A stretch of 64,000 bases of DNA from Echinicola marina (GTDB lineage: Bacteria > Bacteroidota > Bacteroidia > Cytophagales > Cyclobacteriaceae), in the NCBI RefSeq assembly GCF_020463795.1, contig NZ_CP080025.1, forward strand, positions 3,841,501 through 3,905,500. Reading direction: 5' to 3'. Positions 1 through 8,687 of the stretch are shown one piece after another. The position numbers and the translations under genes are program-made. Each line of letters opens with the position of its first letter. Position 1 is the stretch's first letter. The notes under the pieces are model-generated. The model had not been told where the DNA came from and did no database searches. It worked only from the letters and a program-made list of their open reading frames with translations.

Positions 1-1
1 A

Positions 2-2452
2 ATTTCTGTACTAAAGGATGCCTCTGCTTCAGCCATCTATGGGGCCAGAGCGGCCAATGGCGTTATTTTGGTCACCACCAAAAGAGGAAGAGTAAATGTT
101 GAACCTCAAATTACCTTTAATGCTTATTGGGGAATAAGCAATGAGAGTAACTTGAAGCATGAACTGTTGAATGCAGACCAGTTTTTGGAGCTTTGGACAG
201 AGTCTTATGAGAACTCCAATATCCCTTTGGATTGGGAGCAAAGTGATTTGGCTTATTATGAAGGCGTCGATACCAACTGGAAAGACCTGATGCTACAACA
301 GGGCGGTATACAATCATATGATGTATCGGTAGCAGGAGGTTCTGAGCGTTCCAATTATTTTGTGTCTGCCAATTTAGTAGATCAGGATGGGATGGTAATT
401 GGTACTGGACAAAAGAAATATACTTTCAGAATCAATACCGATCACAAGATCCGAGATTGGTTCAAATTCGGTAATTCCCTGAACATTAGCTCTAATAAGG
501 TGCTGGGAGACCAAACCTACTATAGAAAAGCACTAACCAAGGTGCCACTTACAAGAAATAAGGAGGAAGATGGAGACTGGGGGATCATTCACAATCCCGG
601 ATTGGAGCACTTCTTTGCCAATCCAATATGGGAGGCACAAAATAGCAGCCAGGAAGCCATTTGGAAGGGATTACAGGGAAACCTTTATATCACCGTTTCT
701 CCGGTGAAAAACCTTGAGTTTACTGTAAGGGGAAGTCTTAACTATTCGGGGAAAAAACAATCTGATTTTGTTCCAGGTGTGCCTCCAGAGTATGGATGGG
801 GAGGTACTAATGTCAATACCGTTTATAAGGAATCCTATGAAAATGTTTATTGGAGCAATGACTACTTGTTAAAGTACAAACTTGATGTCAAGGACCATGC
901 TTTTAACTTTTTGTTGGGCTATTCCAGAGAAGAAAATTCTGCAGAAACCCTTTCAGCTCAGCGTACTGGTACGATTAATAATGACATCCGGTATTTGGAT
1001 GCAGGAGATCCTACTAGCCAGATCAATAGTAACTTTTTCAGGGACTGGGCTTTGGTATCCATGTTTGGAAGGCTGAATTATTCCTTCAAGGACAAATACC
1101 TTTTTACCGGTACTATCCGTAGAGATGGTACTTCCAGACTTACGGAGGATAATAGATGGGGAGTTTTTCCTTCAGGTTCTATTGCTTGGAAGATTTCTGA
1201 AGAGGCTTTTTTGGAAAACAGTGCTGTATTGGAAGAATTGAAGTTGCGGGCCAGTTATGGTTCCTTGGGTAATGTAAACTCCATCGGAATATATGGGACC
1301 AGTGCCGCACTTACCAGTGAACGAGCCGTATCGAATAATCAACCTGCTTTGGGTTATACGATGACCTCAGCGGTCAACAGGGACGTGACTTGGGAGTCAG
1401 CCAATAAGGCTAACCTCGGTGTTGATGCCAGTGTAATCAACGGACGTTTTTATGGTTCTCTCGATTACTTTATTGAAAACACCTTTGATATGCTTTTTGC
1501 AGAGCCCATTCCTCGCTCATCTGGATTGTCCGGCTTTCCGGTGATCAATGGGGGCAATGTAAGAAACAAAGGTTTTGAAGTGGTTTTGGGAGCAAGAGGA
1601 GGCAATTCAGATTGGTTTTATGATGTCAGCTTTAACCTGTCCAAAATTAAAAATGAGGTGACTGATTTGGCAGGTAGGGAAGAAATCAATTTGGGCAGTA
1701 GTAGGATCAGTTATAAACATAAGGTAGGAGCACCGGCCCATTCATTTTTTGGCTATAAGTCAGATGGACTTATCCGTGAGGAAAGCGAATTGGACAAATA
1801 TGCTGGAGGGAGCTTCCCCACCAAAAAAGTAGGAGACATCGCCCTGATGGATATCAATGGGTATGATGCAGAGGGAAATTTGACAGGCGAACCTGATGGT
1901 GTGGTGAATGAAGCCGACAGAACCATCATTGGAAGCAGGTACCCTGAATTTTTTTACGGAGGGGTGATTTCCGGAGGTTATAAGAACCTTAGTTTATCCA
2001 TTCAGTTACAAGGCTCGCATGGTTCTGATGAATATTTTGGACCGGGCCAGTCCACTGACTTGTTTCAGTTGATGACCAGTTTTGCCCAAAATGAAGATGT
2101 TAGACTTTATGACCGTTATCACCCTACTAAAAACCCTGATGGAACCTTTCCGCTTTTGAACAAAAATGGTTCTGGTGGAAATGAACAGTTTTCGGATTTT
2201 TGGCTGGAAAATGCCTCTTATCTGCGAATTCAGAACATTACCTTGAGCTATGATTTGCCTACAGCGTTGATCTCAAAAGCTCAAATTGACAATTTGGGTG
2301 TTTACTTCAGTGTGCAAAATGCCCATACTTTTACCAAAAACCATAATCCAGAAGTAGGAAATGCCACTGCCACCGGATCTGGTTTGAATGCCTTCGTTAC
2401 TGGGGTACCTATCCCCAGAACGCTTACACTAGGTATAAAAGCAGCATTTTAA
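2..2452 (+). CDS. SusC-like TonB-dependent outer-membrane receptor, C-terminal part
   Basis: The reading frame is open from the left edge of the window, so the gene starts upstream; 816 residues are visible. It opens inside the plug domain with the SusC signature LKDASASAIYGARAANGV followed by ILVTTKRG, and then runs through a long beta-barrel region to a C-terminal beta strand ending in KAAF. SusC proteins form the outer-membrane channel that imports oligosaccharides with TonB energy, capped by the SusD partner encoded 18 bp downstream. The N-terminal signal, the carboxypeptidase-like domain and most of the plug are outside the window, so it cannot be told whether an STN signalling domain is present. 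The frame is intact, with no sign of decay. Substrate is inferred only from the genes downstream. Confidence 0.95.
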   Translation: MSVLKDASASAIYGARAANGVILVTTKRGRVNVEPQITFNAYWGISNESNLKHELLNADQFLELWTESYENSNIPLDWEQSDLAYYEGVDTNWKDLMLQQGGIQSYDVSVAGGSERSNYFVSANLVDQDGMVIGTGQKKYTFRINTDHKIRDWFKFGNSLNISSNKVLGDQTYYRKALTKVPLTRNKEEDGDWGIIHNPGLEHFFANPIWEAQNSSQEAIWKGLQGNLYITVSPVKNLEFTVRGSLNYSGKKQSDFVPGVPPEYGWGGTNVNTVYKESYENVYWSNDYLLKYKLDVKDHAFNFLLGYSREENSAETLSAQRTGTINNDIRYLDAGDPTSQINSNFFRDWALVSMFGRLNYSFKDKYLFTGTIRRDGTSRLTEDNRWGVFPSGSIAWKISEEAFLENSAVLEELKLRASYGSLGNVNSIGIYGTSAALTSERAVSNNQPALGYTMTSAVNRDVTWESANKANLGVDASVINGRFYGSLDYFIENTFDMLFAEPIPRSSGLSGFPVINGGNVRNKGFEVVLGARGGNSDWFYDVSFNLSKIKNEVTDLAGREEINLGSSRISYKHKVGAPAHSFFGYKSDGLIREESELDKYAGGSFPTKKVGDIALMDINGYDAEGNLTGEPDGVVNEADRTIIGSRYPEFFYGGVISGGYKNLSLSIQLQGSHGSDEYFGPGQSTDLFQLMTSFAQNEDVRLYDRYHPTKNPDGTFPLLNKNGSGGNEQFSDFWLENASYLRIQNITLSYDLPTALISKAQIDNLGVYFSVQNAHTFTKNHNPEVGNATATGSGLNAFVTGVPIPRTLTLGIKAAF

Positions 2453-2470
2453 ACCCAAAAGAGTTAAACC

Positions 2471-4111
2471 ATGAATTCAATAAAAAATATTAAATATATA
2501 GCGAGTTTCTTTTCTTTGATCATGCTAATGTCCAGCTGTAATGAAGAGGAATTTCTGAACAGATATCCTTTGGATAGACCTAATTCAGCCAATTTCTTTG
2601 TAGGTCCGGAATCTGCTAGAGCGGCGGTCAATGCCTGTTATGAACCTTGGCACAGAGGTAATGCCAATATGCTTTATAGAGATATGACGATCCATCTGGA
2701 TGCCCTTACGGATGATGGCTACTGGCGTCCAGTGAGAGCGGCTTCCATAGCGCTTGAAGAATGGAACATTACACCTACCCATGAAAATGTCAAAAGCTGG
2801 TGGAGATACCCTTATGTGTGTATCAATGCGGCTAACTTTGCCCTAGCCAATATTCCACAATCTACAGACGAAAGTTTTACGCCTGAGCAGCAGGCACCTT
2901 ATTTGGGAGAAGCAGCTTTTTATAGGGCCTATTCTTATCAATTTTTAACCATGTTATATGGGGATGTGCCTTTGTATTTGGATTTGGCGGGTAGTTTTGA
3001 TGATTTCCATTTGCCCAGATCACCCAAGGATGAGGTGCTGGCGCAAGTAATTGCAGATTTTACTTTTGCCAAAGAAAACCTGAAGAACCAACCGATTTTT
3101 CCAGGAGCTCCTTCAAAGCCCATTGCAGCCGCCATGCTGGCCAAAACCTATTTGATTTTAGGAGATTGGATCAATGCAGAAGCTGCCGCCAGGGAAGCCA
3201 TAGAAATTGCAGAAGCAGCTGGTAAGCATTTGATGGATGACTTCGAGGCTATCTGGGCCCTTGAAAATGAAGGGGACAGTAATCCTGAGTTATTGTGGTA
3301 TTGGGGATTTGTGGAAAACGATGAATTCCACGGTGGAAACCATGCGGTTCAAAGATTGACCAGGGACCTGCCTGCAGAACTTAAGACGGCCATTGACGGG
3401 GATGGTTGGGGCTATGCTTTGCCTCAGCGGGATCTTTATGACGCCTTTGAAGCAGGCGATCCCAGAAGGGAATATACCATTTTTGCTCCTGGTGATGATT
3501 ATAAGATATATCCAGGTGAAGACTTTTCCTATAGACACCAAAAATTGGATGAGAATGGGGATACGCTTAGATGGGATGTGGTGTATTCAGCAGGAGATAT
3601 GGTGGAGTATGATTACCGTTGGTCTCCATCGGGCATGAATGTTAGAAAGATGATCAGGACAGTCATTAATTTGGCAAATGTCCGCTGGTCCGGTCAGGAT
3701 GTTCCTGTGATGAGAATGTCTGAACTTTACCTGATTTTGGCAGAAGCCCTCGCAGAACAGGGTGATGCAGAAGCCTATACTTGGGTAAACAAGGTAAGGG
3801 CTAGACCCTCGGTAAACATGCCTCCGGTAAACAGTGGTGATCTGGTAGAAGTGGTTCGCCATGAGAGAAGGGTAGAACTGGCTTTTGAAGGATTGCGCCT
3901 TTTTGATCTGATCAGATGGGGTGAAATTGATGATGTTTTTGGTGATGGTACCAAGGTGAAGCGGCATTTTTATTCAGACTTTTTACCTGATAATTCGCTG
4001 CTTAAATACGATCATCCTATTGGAAAACTTAATTTGGATCCTTTGTTCCCTATACCACAGGAAGAAATTGATAATAATATCAATATCAATTCGAACAACC
4101 CCGGATGGTAA
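2471..4111 (+). CDS. SusD/RagB-family substrate-binding lipoprotein
   Basis: This 546-residue protein has a lipoprotein signal ending in MLMSSC (Cys23), followed by the EEFLNRYPLD segment typical of SusD N termini. It ends in NNPGW, the usual end of the family. The C-terminal SusD region includes RMSELYLILAEALAEQG and the ERRVELAFEGLRLFDLIRWG block. SusD lipoproteins sit on the outer face of the outer membrane and act as the lid of the SusC channel, capturing glycan fragments. It follows susC by 18 bp and is clearly in the same operon. A hairpin lies just after its stop codon. The fold assignment is secure; the ligand is unknown. Confidence 0.95.
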   Translation: MNSIKNIKYIASFFSLIMLMSSCNEEEFLNRYPLDRPNSANFFVGPESARAAVNACYEPWHRGNANMLYRDMTIHLDALTDDGYWRPVRAASIALEEWNITPTHENVKSWWRYPYVCINAANFALANIPQSTDESFTPEQQAPYLGEAAFYRAYSYQFLTMLYGDVPLYLDLAGSFDDFHLPRSPKDEVLAQVIADFTFAKENLKNQPIFPGAPSKPIAAAMLAKTYLILGDWINAEAAAREAIEIAEAAGKHLMDDFEAIWALENEGDSNPELLWYWGFVENDEFHGGNHAVQRLTRDLPAELKTAIDGDGWGYALPQRDLYDAFEAGDPRREYTIFAPGDDYKIYPGEDFSYRHQKLDENGDTLRWDVVYSAGDMVEYDYRWSPSGMNVRKMIRTVINLANVRWSGQDVPVMRMSELYLILAEALAEQGDAEAYTWVNKVRARPSVNMPPVNSGDLVEVVRHERRVELAFEGLRLFDLIRWGEIDDVFGDGTKVKRHFYSDFLPDNSLLKYDHPIGKLNLDPLFPIPQEEIDNNININSNNPGW

Positions 4112-4137
4112 TTCTTTTTAGGCTAAACGGTTGATGT

Positions 4138-4164
4138 GTTCCTGGAGGCTGTGCCTCTAGGAAC
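4138..4164 (+). other. Intercistronic hairpin after susD
   Basis: Twelve-base arms (GTTCCTGGAGGC and GCCTCTAGGAAC) with one mismatch flank a 3-base loop, 27 bp after the susD stop. No T-tract follows, so it looks more like an mRNA-stability or processing hairpin than a classical terminator. It would separate susCD messages from those of the downstream enzyme genes. Confidence 0.6.
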
Positions 4165-4320
4165 CATTTATCAAAGCGTAATACGTCCTTTTTCTAAGGC
4201 GAACGGGAAGGCTATAACCTTACCTATGATCCTATGTGGTTTTTGAAAAGAGAAACCCGAGGAAATGGGGGATTTTGTGCTTTTCCCCATCAATCAAAAT
4301 TAAACCAAACCCAAAATTCC

Positions 4321-7300
4321 ATGCTTTTATCTCGACAAATATATATCCCAATTTATTTGGTGCTGTGCTTGCTTTTGGCCAGTGCACAAGCTGTATTGGC
4401 CAATGTGATCCAGGTAAACCCTGGAGATGATGTGGCCGCCATTATTCAAAACGCAAATGGTGGAGACGAACTGGTATTCAGCCCAGGTACTTACAGTAAA
4501 GTGTTGATACAAAACCGACAATTCACAGAAAATGCGCCCCTGATTATCAAATCTGATGGAACCGGAGAAGTGATTTTCGAAACGGTAACCAATACTGGTA
4601 CGGCTTTTAAGATTATTAATAGCAGTTATATAGTGTTGCAAGGTGTCTTTGTTCGAGGAGGACTAAACGGAATAGTTCTAGAGGGAAGTGACCATATTAT
4701 GATCCTCAACAACGATATCAGTGGACCAGGTCAGGCAGGCATACATGTTCATTACAGCTGTTCATATGTGGATATTATTGGGAATCATATTTATAATACT
4801 GGATTAAGAAACTCCCAATATGGAGAAGGCATCTATGTGGGCACAGGCAATTATGCCTACACGACCTTTCCGGATAACTGTGAAAATATTTGGATAGAAA
4901 ACAATGAACTTCATCATTGCGGCAATGGTGAGGCCATCAATATCAAGGGAGAGAGCTTCCATGTGACGGTCAGGGATAATGTCATGTATGATATTGCACC
5001 TGGAACGGCTACACAGTATAACCAAGCGGCGGTGACCGTGGAAGCTGCTTCAGTTTCCATTACCAATGATTACCGTTTGGATGAGTGGCGCGATACCTGG
5101 GTGGAAAACAATATCATCTATAATGTGGCAGGAGGTTATGAAGAGCGAAGCTCCAATAATGGGATCATGTTCGGGGGATCTGGATGTTATATCATCGGAA
5201 ATACCGTTTTTAATTGTGAAGAACGAGGGCTATATGGCAATTCTTTTAAAAGTTTGGGCTTTGACACCTACGTTTACAATAACAATACTTATGATAATGG
5301 TATCAATACGCTCTACAATTCGGCATTGACCATTCTGGATCAGGATCCTGGACCAAACCCGAATGTGCCACAAAATTGGTACAGCGCTCCTGCTTTTTCA
5401 GTTGATACAGTCCTTTTGGATTTAACTTCGGTATTGATGGAAGTGGGGGATAAACAACAGCTAGTGGATCAGGTTTTGCCCTTAATGGCCAATGACCGGT
5501 CGGTGACCTGGAGCTCATCAAACACCAATGTAGTGACGGTGGATGAAAATGGTTTGCTAAGGGCCATAGGCTTGGGGCAAGGGATCATTTCAGTGGTCAG
5601 TACAGACGGTAGTAAGACAGCTACCTGTTCTGTAATCGTCAATGATGGAGACATTGCTTTGGGCAATACAGCCATTTATCCAATGATCAGCACGGCAAGT
5701 AACAGAAGTGCTATTCCTGTGGAGGTAACACAGCCAGGTGCCATCAACGAAATTTCTATTTATCATGAAGGAGGAACAGGAAATATGTTACTGGGGGTCT
5801 ATGAAGGGGAAGTGGCTCCTACTAATTTATTGAGCAATACAGCCATTACAGCCGTCAATGCAACTGCTGGTTGGCAGCACCTTCCTTTGGACAGTTTAGT
5901 GGAAGTCAACTTGGGGCAAAAGATATGGTTAGCTTGGAATTTTGAAAATAATCCGGGGATTCATTACCAGTCGGGAAGCCCTGGAGTCCATCATTCATCA
6001 GGTTCTTGGCAAAGTGGAATGCCTCTGACTTTTGGTGCCACTACAGAAGAAAATAAGGTTTATTCTATTTTTGCCTCATTGGATCCTGAAAATATCCCCC
6101 CAAGTATTGAACTGACAAATCCATCAGCAGGAATACTGGAAATTAACCCTGGATTGGCCCTGGTAGAATTATTGGCATCTGCCAACGATCTTGATGGGGA
6201 AGTAACACAAGTGAATTTTTTCGTGGATGGCAATTTGGTGGGAAGTGCAAATGGTTCTCCTTTTACGGTGGATTGGGTAAATGTTAGTGCAGGTACTTAT
6301 TCACTTAGCGCAACAGTACAAGATAATGAAGGGGCGGTTGCATATTCAGATACCAGCATGGTTACCATCACAGAGAAGGACTTGGTTCCGGGTACAGTAG
6401 GTATTACCGATGTGTTGGGAATCAATACCACCAATAATAAAAGAAGAGCGCAACCTTTTGTGATGCCTGAGGATGGAAGGATAGAGAGTATGTCCATGTA
6501 CCATAATGCAGGCAGTGGCGGAATGATTTTGGCCATTTATAATGGCACCTCGGCCCCAGATAGTTTGTTGGCCATTACACCGGTGACTCCTGTGGACAAT
6601 GTGGAAGGTTGGCAGACCATTGGCCTTTTGGACAGTGTGGAAGTCAGTGCTGGAGAAACGGTATGGTTGGCTTGGTTGTATGAAAGTAACCCAGGGATTC
6701 GCTATGATAAGGGAAGCCCTGGTCGATTTGATTCCAATATCGCTTGGACAGGGGGAATGCCTGCTTTGTTTGGAAGTGGCACTCAGGGAACAGCCATGTA
6801 TTCCCTTTATGCTTCTTATGTACCCACTTCAACCCCTTATGTTAATCTTACTAGTCCGGCAGAAGGAGCGGTTTTTTCAGCACCTGCAGATATTGAAGTG
6901 ACGGCAGAAGTGCTCAATATTGAGGGACTGTCGGAGCTGACTTTCTTTCAGGACAGTCTACCTTTACAAACACTCCAGTCTGGACCGTATACCTTTAATT
7001 GGGCAGATGTTTCTCCTGGAGCATATAGTCTTTATGCTGTGGCCACGGACAGTGCTTCCAATGAAGTAGCTTCCGAGATAGTAAATTTCACGGTGGAATC
7101 TCCCGATTCCTTGCTCAACACAATTGGAATTACCGATCGTCTGGCCAGTGCGACCAATTATATCAATAGAAGAGCAGTACCGTATACCATGCCTGAAAAT
7201 GGAACAATAGAAAGCATCAGTATGTATCATTTGGCGGGTAACGGTAATATGCTGTTGGCAGTTTATGAAGGAGACAGTGTGCCGACCAACAGAATTGCGA

Positions 7301-8616
7301 TTACACCCCTTACCGCTGTAAATCAAGTGGATGGATGGCAGAAAGTGATGTTAGAAACTCCCATAAGCGTAAATGCTGGAGAAACGGTATGGTTGGCCTG
7401 GGTATATGAAAATGCAACGGTCATTTATTATGAATCAGGAAGTCCTGGACGCTTTGATTCTGGAAAAACATGGAGTGGTGGCATGCCTGAGGAATTTGGT
7501 TCAGGCACCCAGGGAAATGCTGTTTATTCCATTTATGCCTCTTATATTCCGGACGCAGCTCCTGCTGTGAACCTGATCAGTCCTTTGGATGGGGCTGTAT
7601 ATGACGCACCAGCAGCTATTGAAATGACAGCGGAGGTGTTTAATATGGAAGGCCTGTCCCAGGTGACCTTTTATCAAGATAGCGTTCCATTGCAGGCTGT
7701 TTATACTGCCCCCTATACTTTTACATGGCAGGATATTTTCCCTGGTGTCTATAGTGTATATGCTTCCGCTATGGATAGCTCTTCTAATGAGGTGTTCTCT
7801 GAGCTGGTCAATTTCACAGTGGAGTCACCTGATTCCCTGCTCAATACTGTGGGAATTACCAGTCGTTTGGCCAGTGCCACCAATAATGCCAACAGAAGGG
7901 CAGTGCCTTATACCATGCCTGAAAATGGTAAGATAGAAAGTGTAACCATGTACCATAGGGCAGGAACTGGAAACATGATTTTGGCAGTGTATGAAGGAGA
8001 TAGTATACCGACCAATAGGATTGCCATAACTCCACTTACCCCTGTCAGTCAAACTGATGGTTGGCAGGAGGTATTGCTGGAGTCTGCTATCAGTGTGGGG
8101 GCCGGAGAGACCATCTGGCTGGCTTGGGTGTATGAAAGTCCGACATCGATCTATTATGAATCTGGTAGCCCCGGGCGTTTTGATTCGGGTGACAACTGGA
8201 CAGGTGGAATGCCTGAGCAGTTTGGCAGCGGGAGTCAGGGAGATGCCCTTTATTCCATTTATGCTTCGTATGTAGTGGAGGAGTCCTTAGGGGATACGAC
8301 AAGTAGTGAAAATAAAGATAAAAAAGTCAAGACAGGCAAAAAGCCTAAGGTGAAAGTTTATCCAAATCCATTTGAATATGAAGTAAGCATAGGTTATGAA
8401 ATAAGCGAAACATCTCAGGTGCTTTTGGTCATCTATGACTTAAATGGAAATGAAATTGATCGATTGGATCAAGGGCAAGTAGAGTCGGGATACCATGAAA
8501 TCCATTGGGATCTTTCCCAATCCAATGCAGCCAATAAAAAACTATTTGTCTATCACCTTTCTGTGGTGACGGAAAGTGAGGATCATTTGATCATGGGCAA
8601 ATTGAAGGTAAAATAA
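4321..8616 (+). CDS. Large secreted right-handed beta-helix protein with four repeated modules and a type IX sorting domain; candidate polysaccharide lyase
   Basis: The start is placed at 4321 because a signal peptide (about residues 1-27, ending in AVLA) begins there; the open frame extends 29 codons further upstream. The protein has 1431 residues. Residues about 28-350 form a right-handed parallel beta-helix (VNPGDDVAAIIQ, then repeated INxSxxxxLxGxxxxGG and NNxIxxxG turns). About 360-441 is a BIG2-like Ig domain. Four copies of an approximately 145-residue module follow (near 445, 691, 931 and 1174; shared NRRAVPYTMPENG, WLAWVYE and SGSPGRFDSG motifs), separated by three Ig-like domains. 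A basic linker precedes a type IX C-terminal domain from about 1344 (VKVYPNPF). Beta-helix proteins include lyases of families PL1, PL6 and PL9. The nearby GH88 supports lyase activity, but no catalytic residue was pinned down. Export to the surface by T9SS is well supported. Confidence 0.85.
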   Translation: MLLSRQIYIPIYLVLCLLLASAQAVLANVIQVNPGDDVAAIIQNANGGDELVFSPGTYSKVLIQNRQFTENAPLIIKSDGTGEVIFETVTNTGTAFKIINSSYIVLQGVFVRGGLNGIVLEGSDHIMILNNDISGPGQAGIHVHYSCSYVDIIGNHIYNTGLRNSQYGEGIYVGTGNYAYTTFPDNCENIWIENNELHHCGNGEAINIKGESFHVTVRDNVMYDIAPGTATQYNQAAVTVEAASVSITNDYRLDEWRDTWVENNIIYNVAGGYEERSSNNGIMFGGSGCYIIGNTVFNCEERGLYGNSFKSLGFDTYVYNNNTYDNGINTLYNSALTILDQDPGPNPNVPQNWYSAPAFSVDTVLLDLTSVLMEVGDKQQLVDQVLPLMANDRSVTWSSSNTNVVTVDENGLLRAIGLGQGIISVVSTDGSKTATCSVIVNDGDIALGNTAIYPMISTASNRSAIPVEVTQPGAINEISIYHEGGTGNMLLGVYEGEVAPTNLLSNTAITAVNATAGWQHLPLDSLVEVNLGQKIWLAWNFENNPGIHYQSGSPGVHHSSGSWQSGMPLTFGATTEENKVYSIFASLDPENIPPSIELTNPSAGILEINPGLALVELLASANDLDGEVTQVNFFVDGNLVGSANGSPFTVDWVNVSAGTYSLSATVQDNEGAVAYSDTSMVTITEKDLVPGTVGITDVLGINTTNNKRRAQPFVMPEDGRIESMSMYHNAGSGGMILAIYNGTSAPDSLLAITPVTPVDNVEGWQTIGLLDSVEVSAGETVWLAWLYESNPGIRYDKGSPGRFDSNIAWTGGMPALFGSGTQGTAMYSLYASYVPTSTPYVNLTSPAEGAVFSAPADIEVTAEVLNIEGLSELTFFQDSLPLQTLQSGPYTFNWADVSPGAYSLYAVATDSASNEVASEIVNFTVESPDSLLNTIGITDRLASATNYINRRAVPYTMPENGTIESISMYHLAGNGNMLLAVYEGDSVPTNRIAITPLTAVNQVDGWQKVMLETPISVNAGETVWLAWVYENATVIYYESGSPGRFDSGKTWSGGMPEEFGSGTQGNAVYSIYASYIPDAAPAVNLISPLDGAVYDAPAAIEMTAEVFNMEGLSQVTFYQDSVPLQAVYTAPYTFTWQDIFPGVYSVYASAMDSSSNEVFSELVNFTVESPDSLLNTVGITSRLASATNNANRRAVPYTMPENGKIESVTMYHRAGTGNMILAVYEGDSIPTNRIAITPLTPVSQTDGWQEVLLESAISVGAGETIWLAWVYESPTSIYYESGSPGRFDSGDNWTGGMPEQFGSGSQGDALYSIYASYVVEESLGDTTSSENKDKKVKTGKKPKVKVYPNPFEYEVSIGYEISETSQVLLVIYDLNGNEIDRLDQGQVESGYHEIHWDLSQSNAANKKLFVYHLSVVTESEDHLIMGKLKVK

Positions 8617-8622
8617 TCCAAA

Positions 8623-8665
8623 TTAGCCAGAGGTGGGGACTTAGAAGGAATTCACCTCTGGCTAA
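8623..8665 (+). other. Intercistronic inverted repeat, 13-bp perfect arms
   Basis: The arms TTAGCCAGAGGTG and CACCTCTGGCTAA are exact reverse complements around a 17-base loop. The structure lies between the beta-helix gene and the acetylesterase gene, and no T-run follows. It may be a 3'-end stabilising hairpin or a weak terminator that tunes expression of the downstream genes. Confidence 0.65.
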
Positions 8666-8687
8666 CTACCATAAAAATTATCATCAG

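Noticed and set aside
3587-3967. 126-codon antisense frame inside susD
   Set aside because: It is a shadow of a well-supported SusD gene on the other strand.
4234-4320. Upstream extension of the beta-helix gene to the ATG at 4234
   Set aside because: The added residues are not signal-like, while a good signal peptide begins at 4321.
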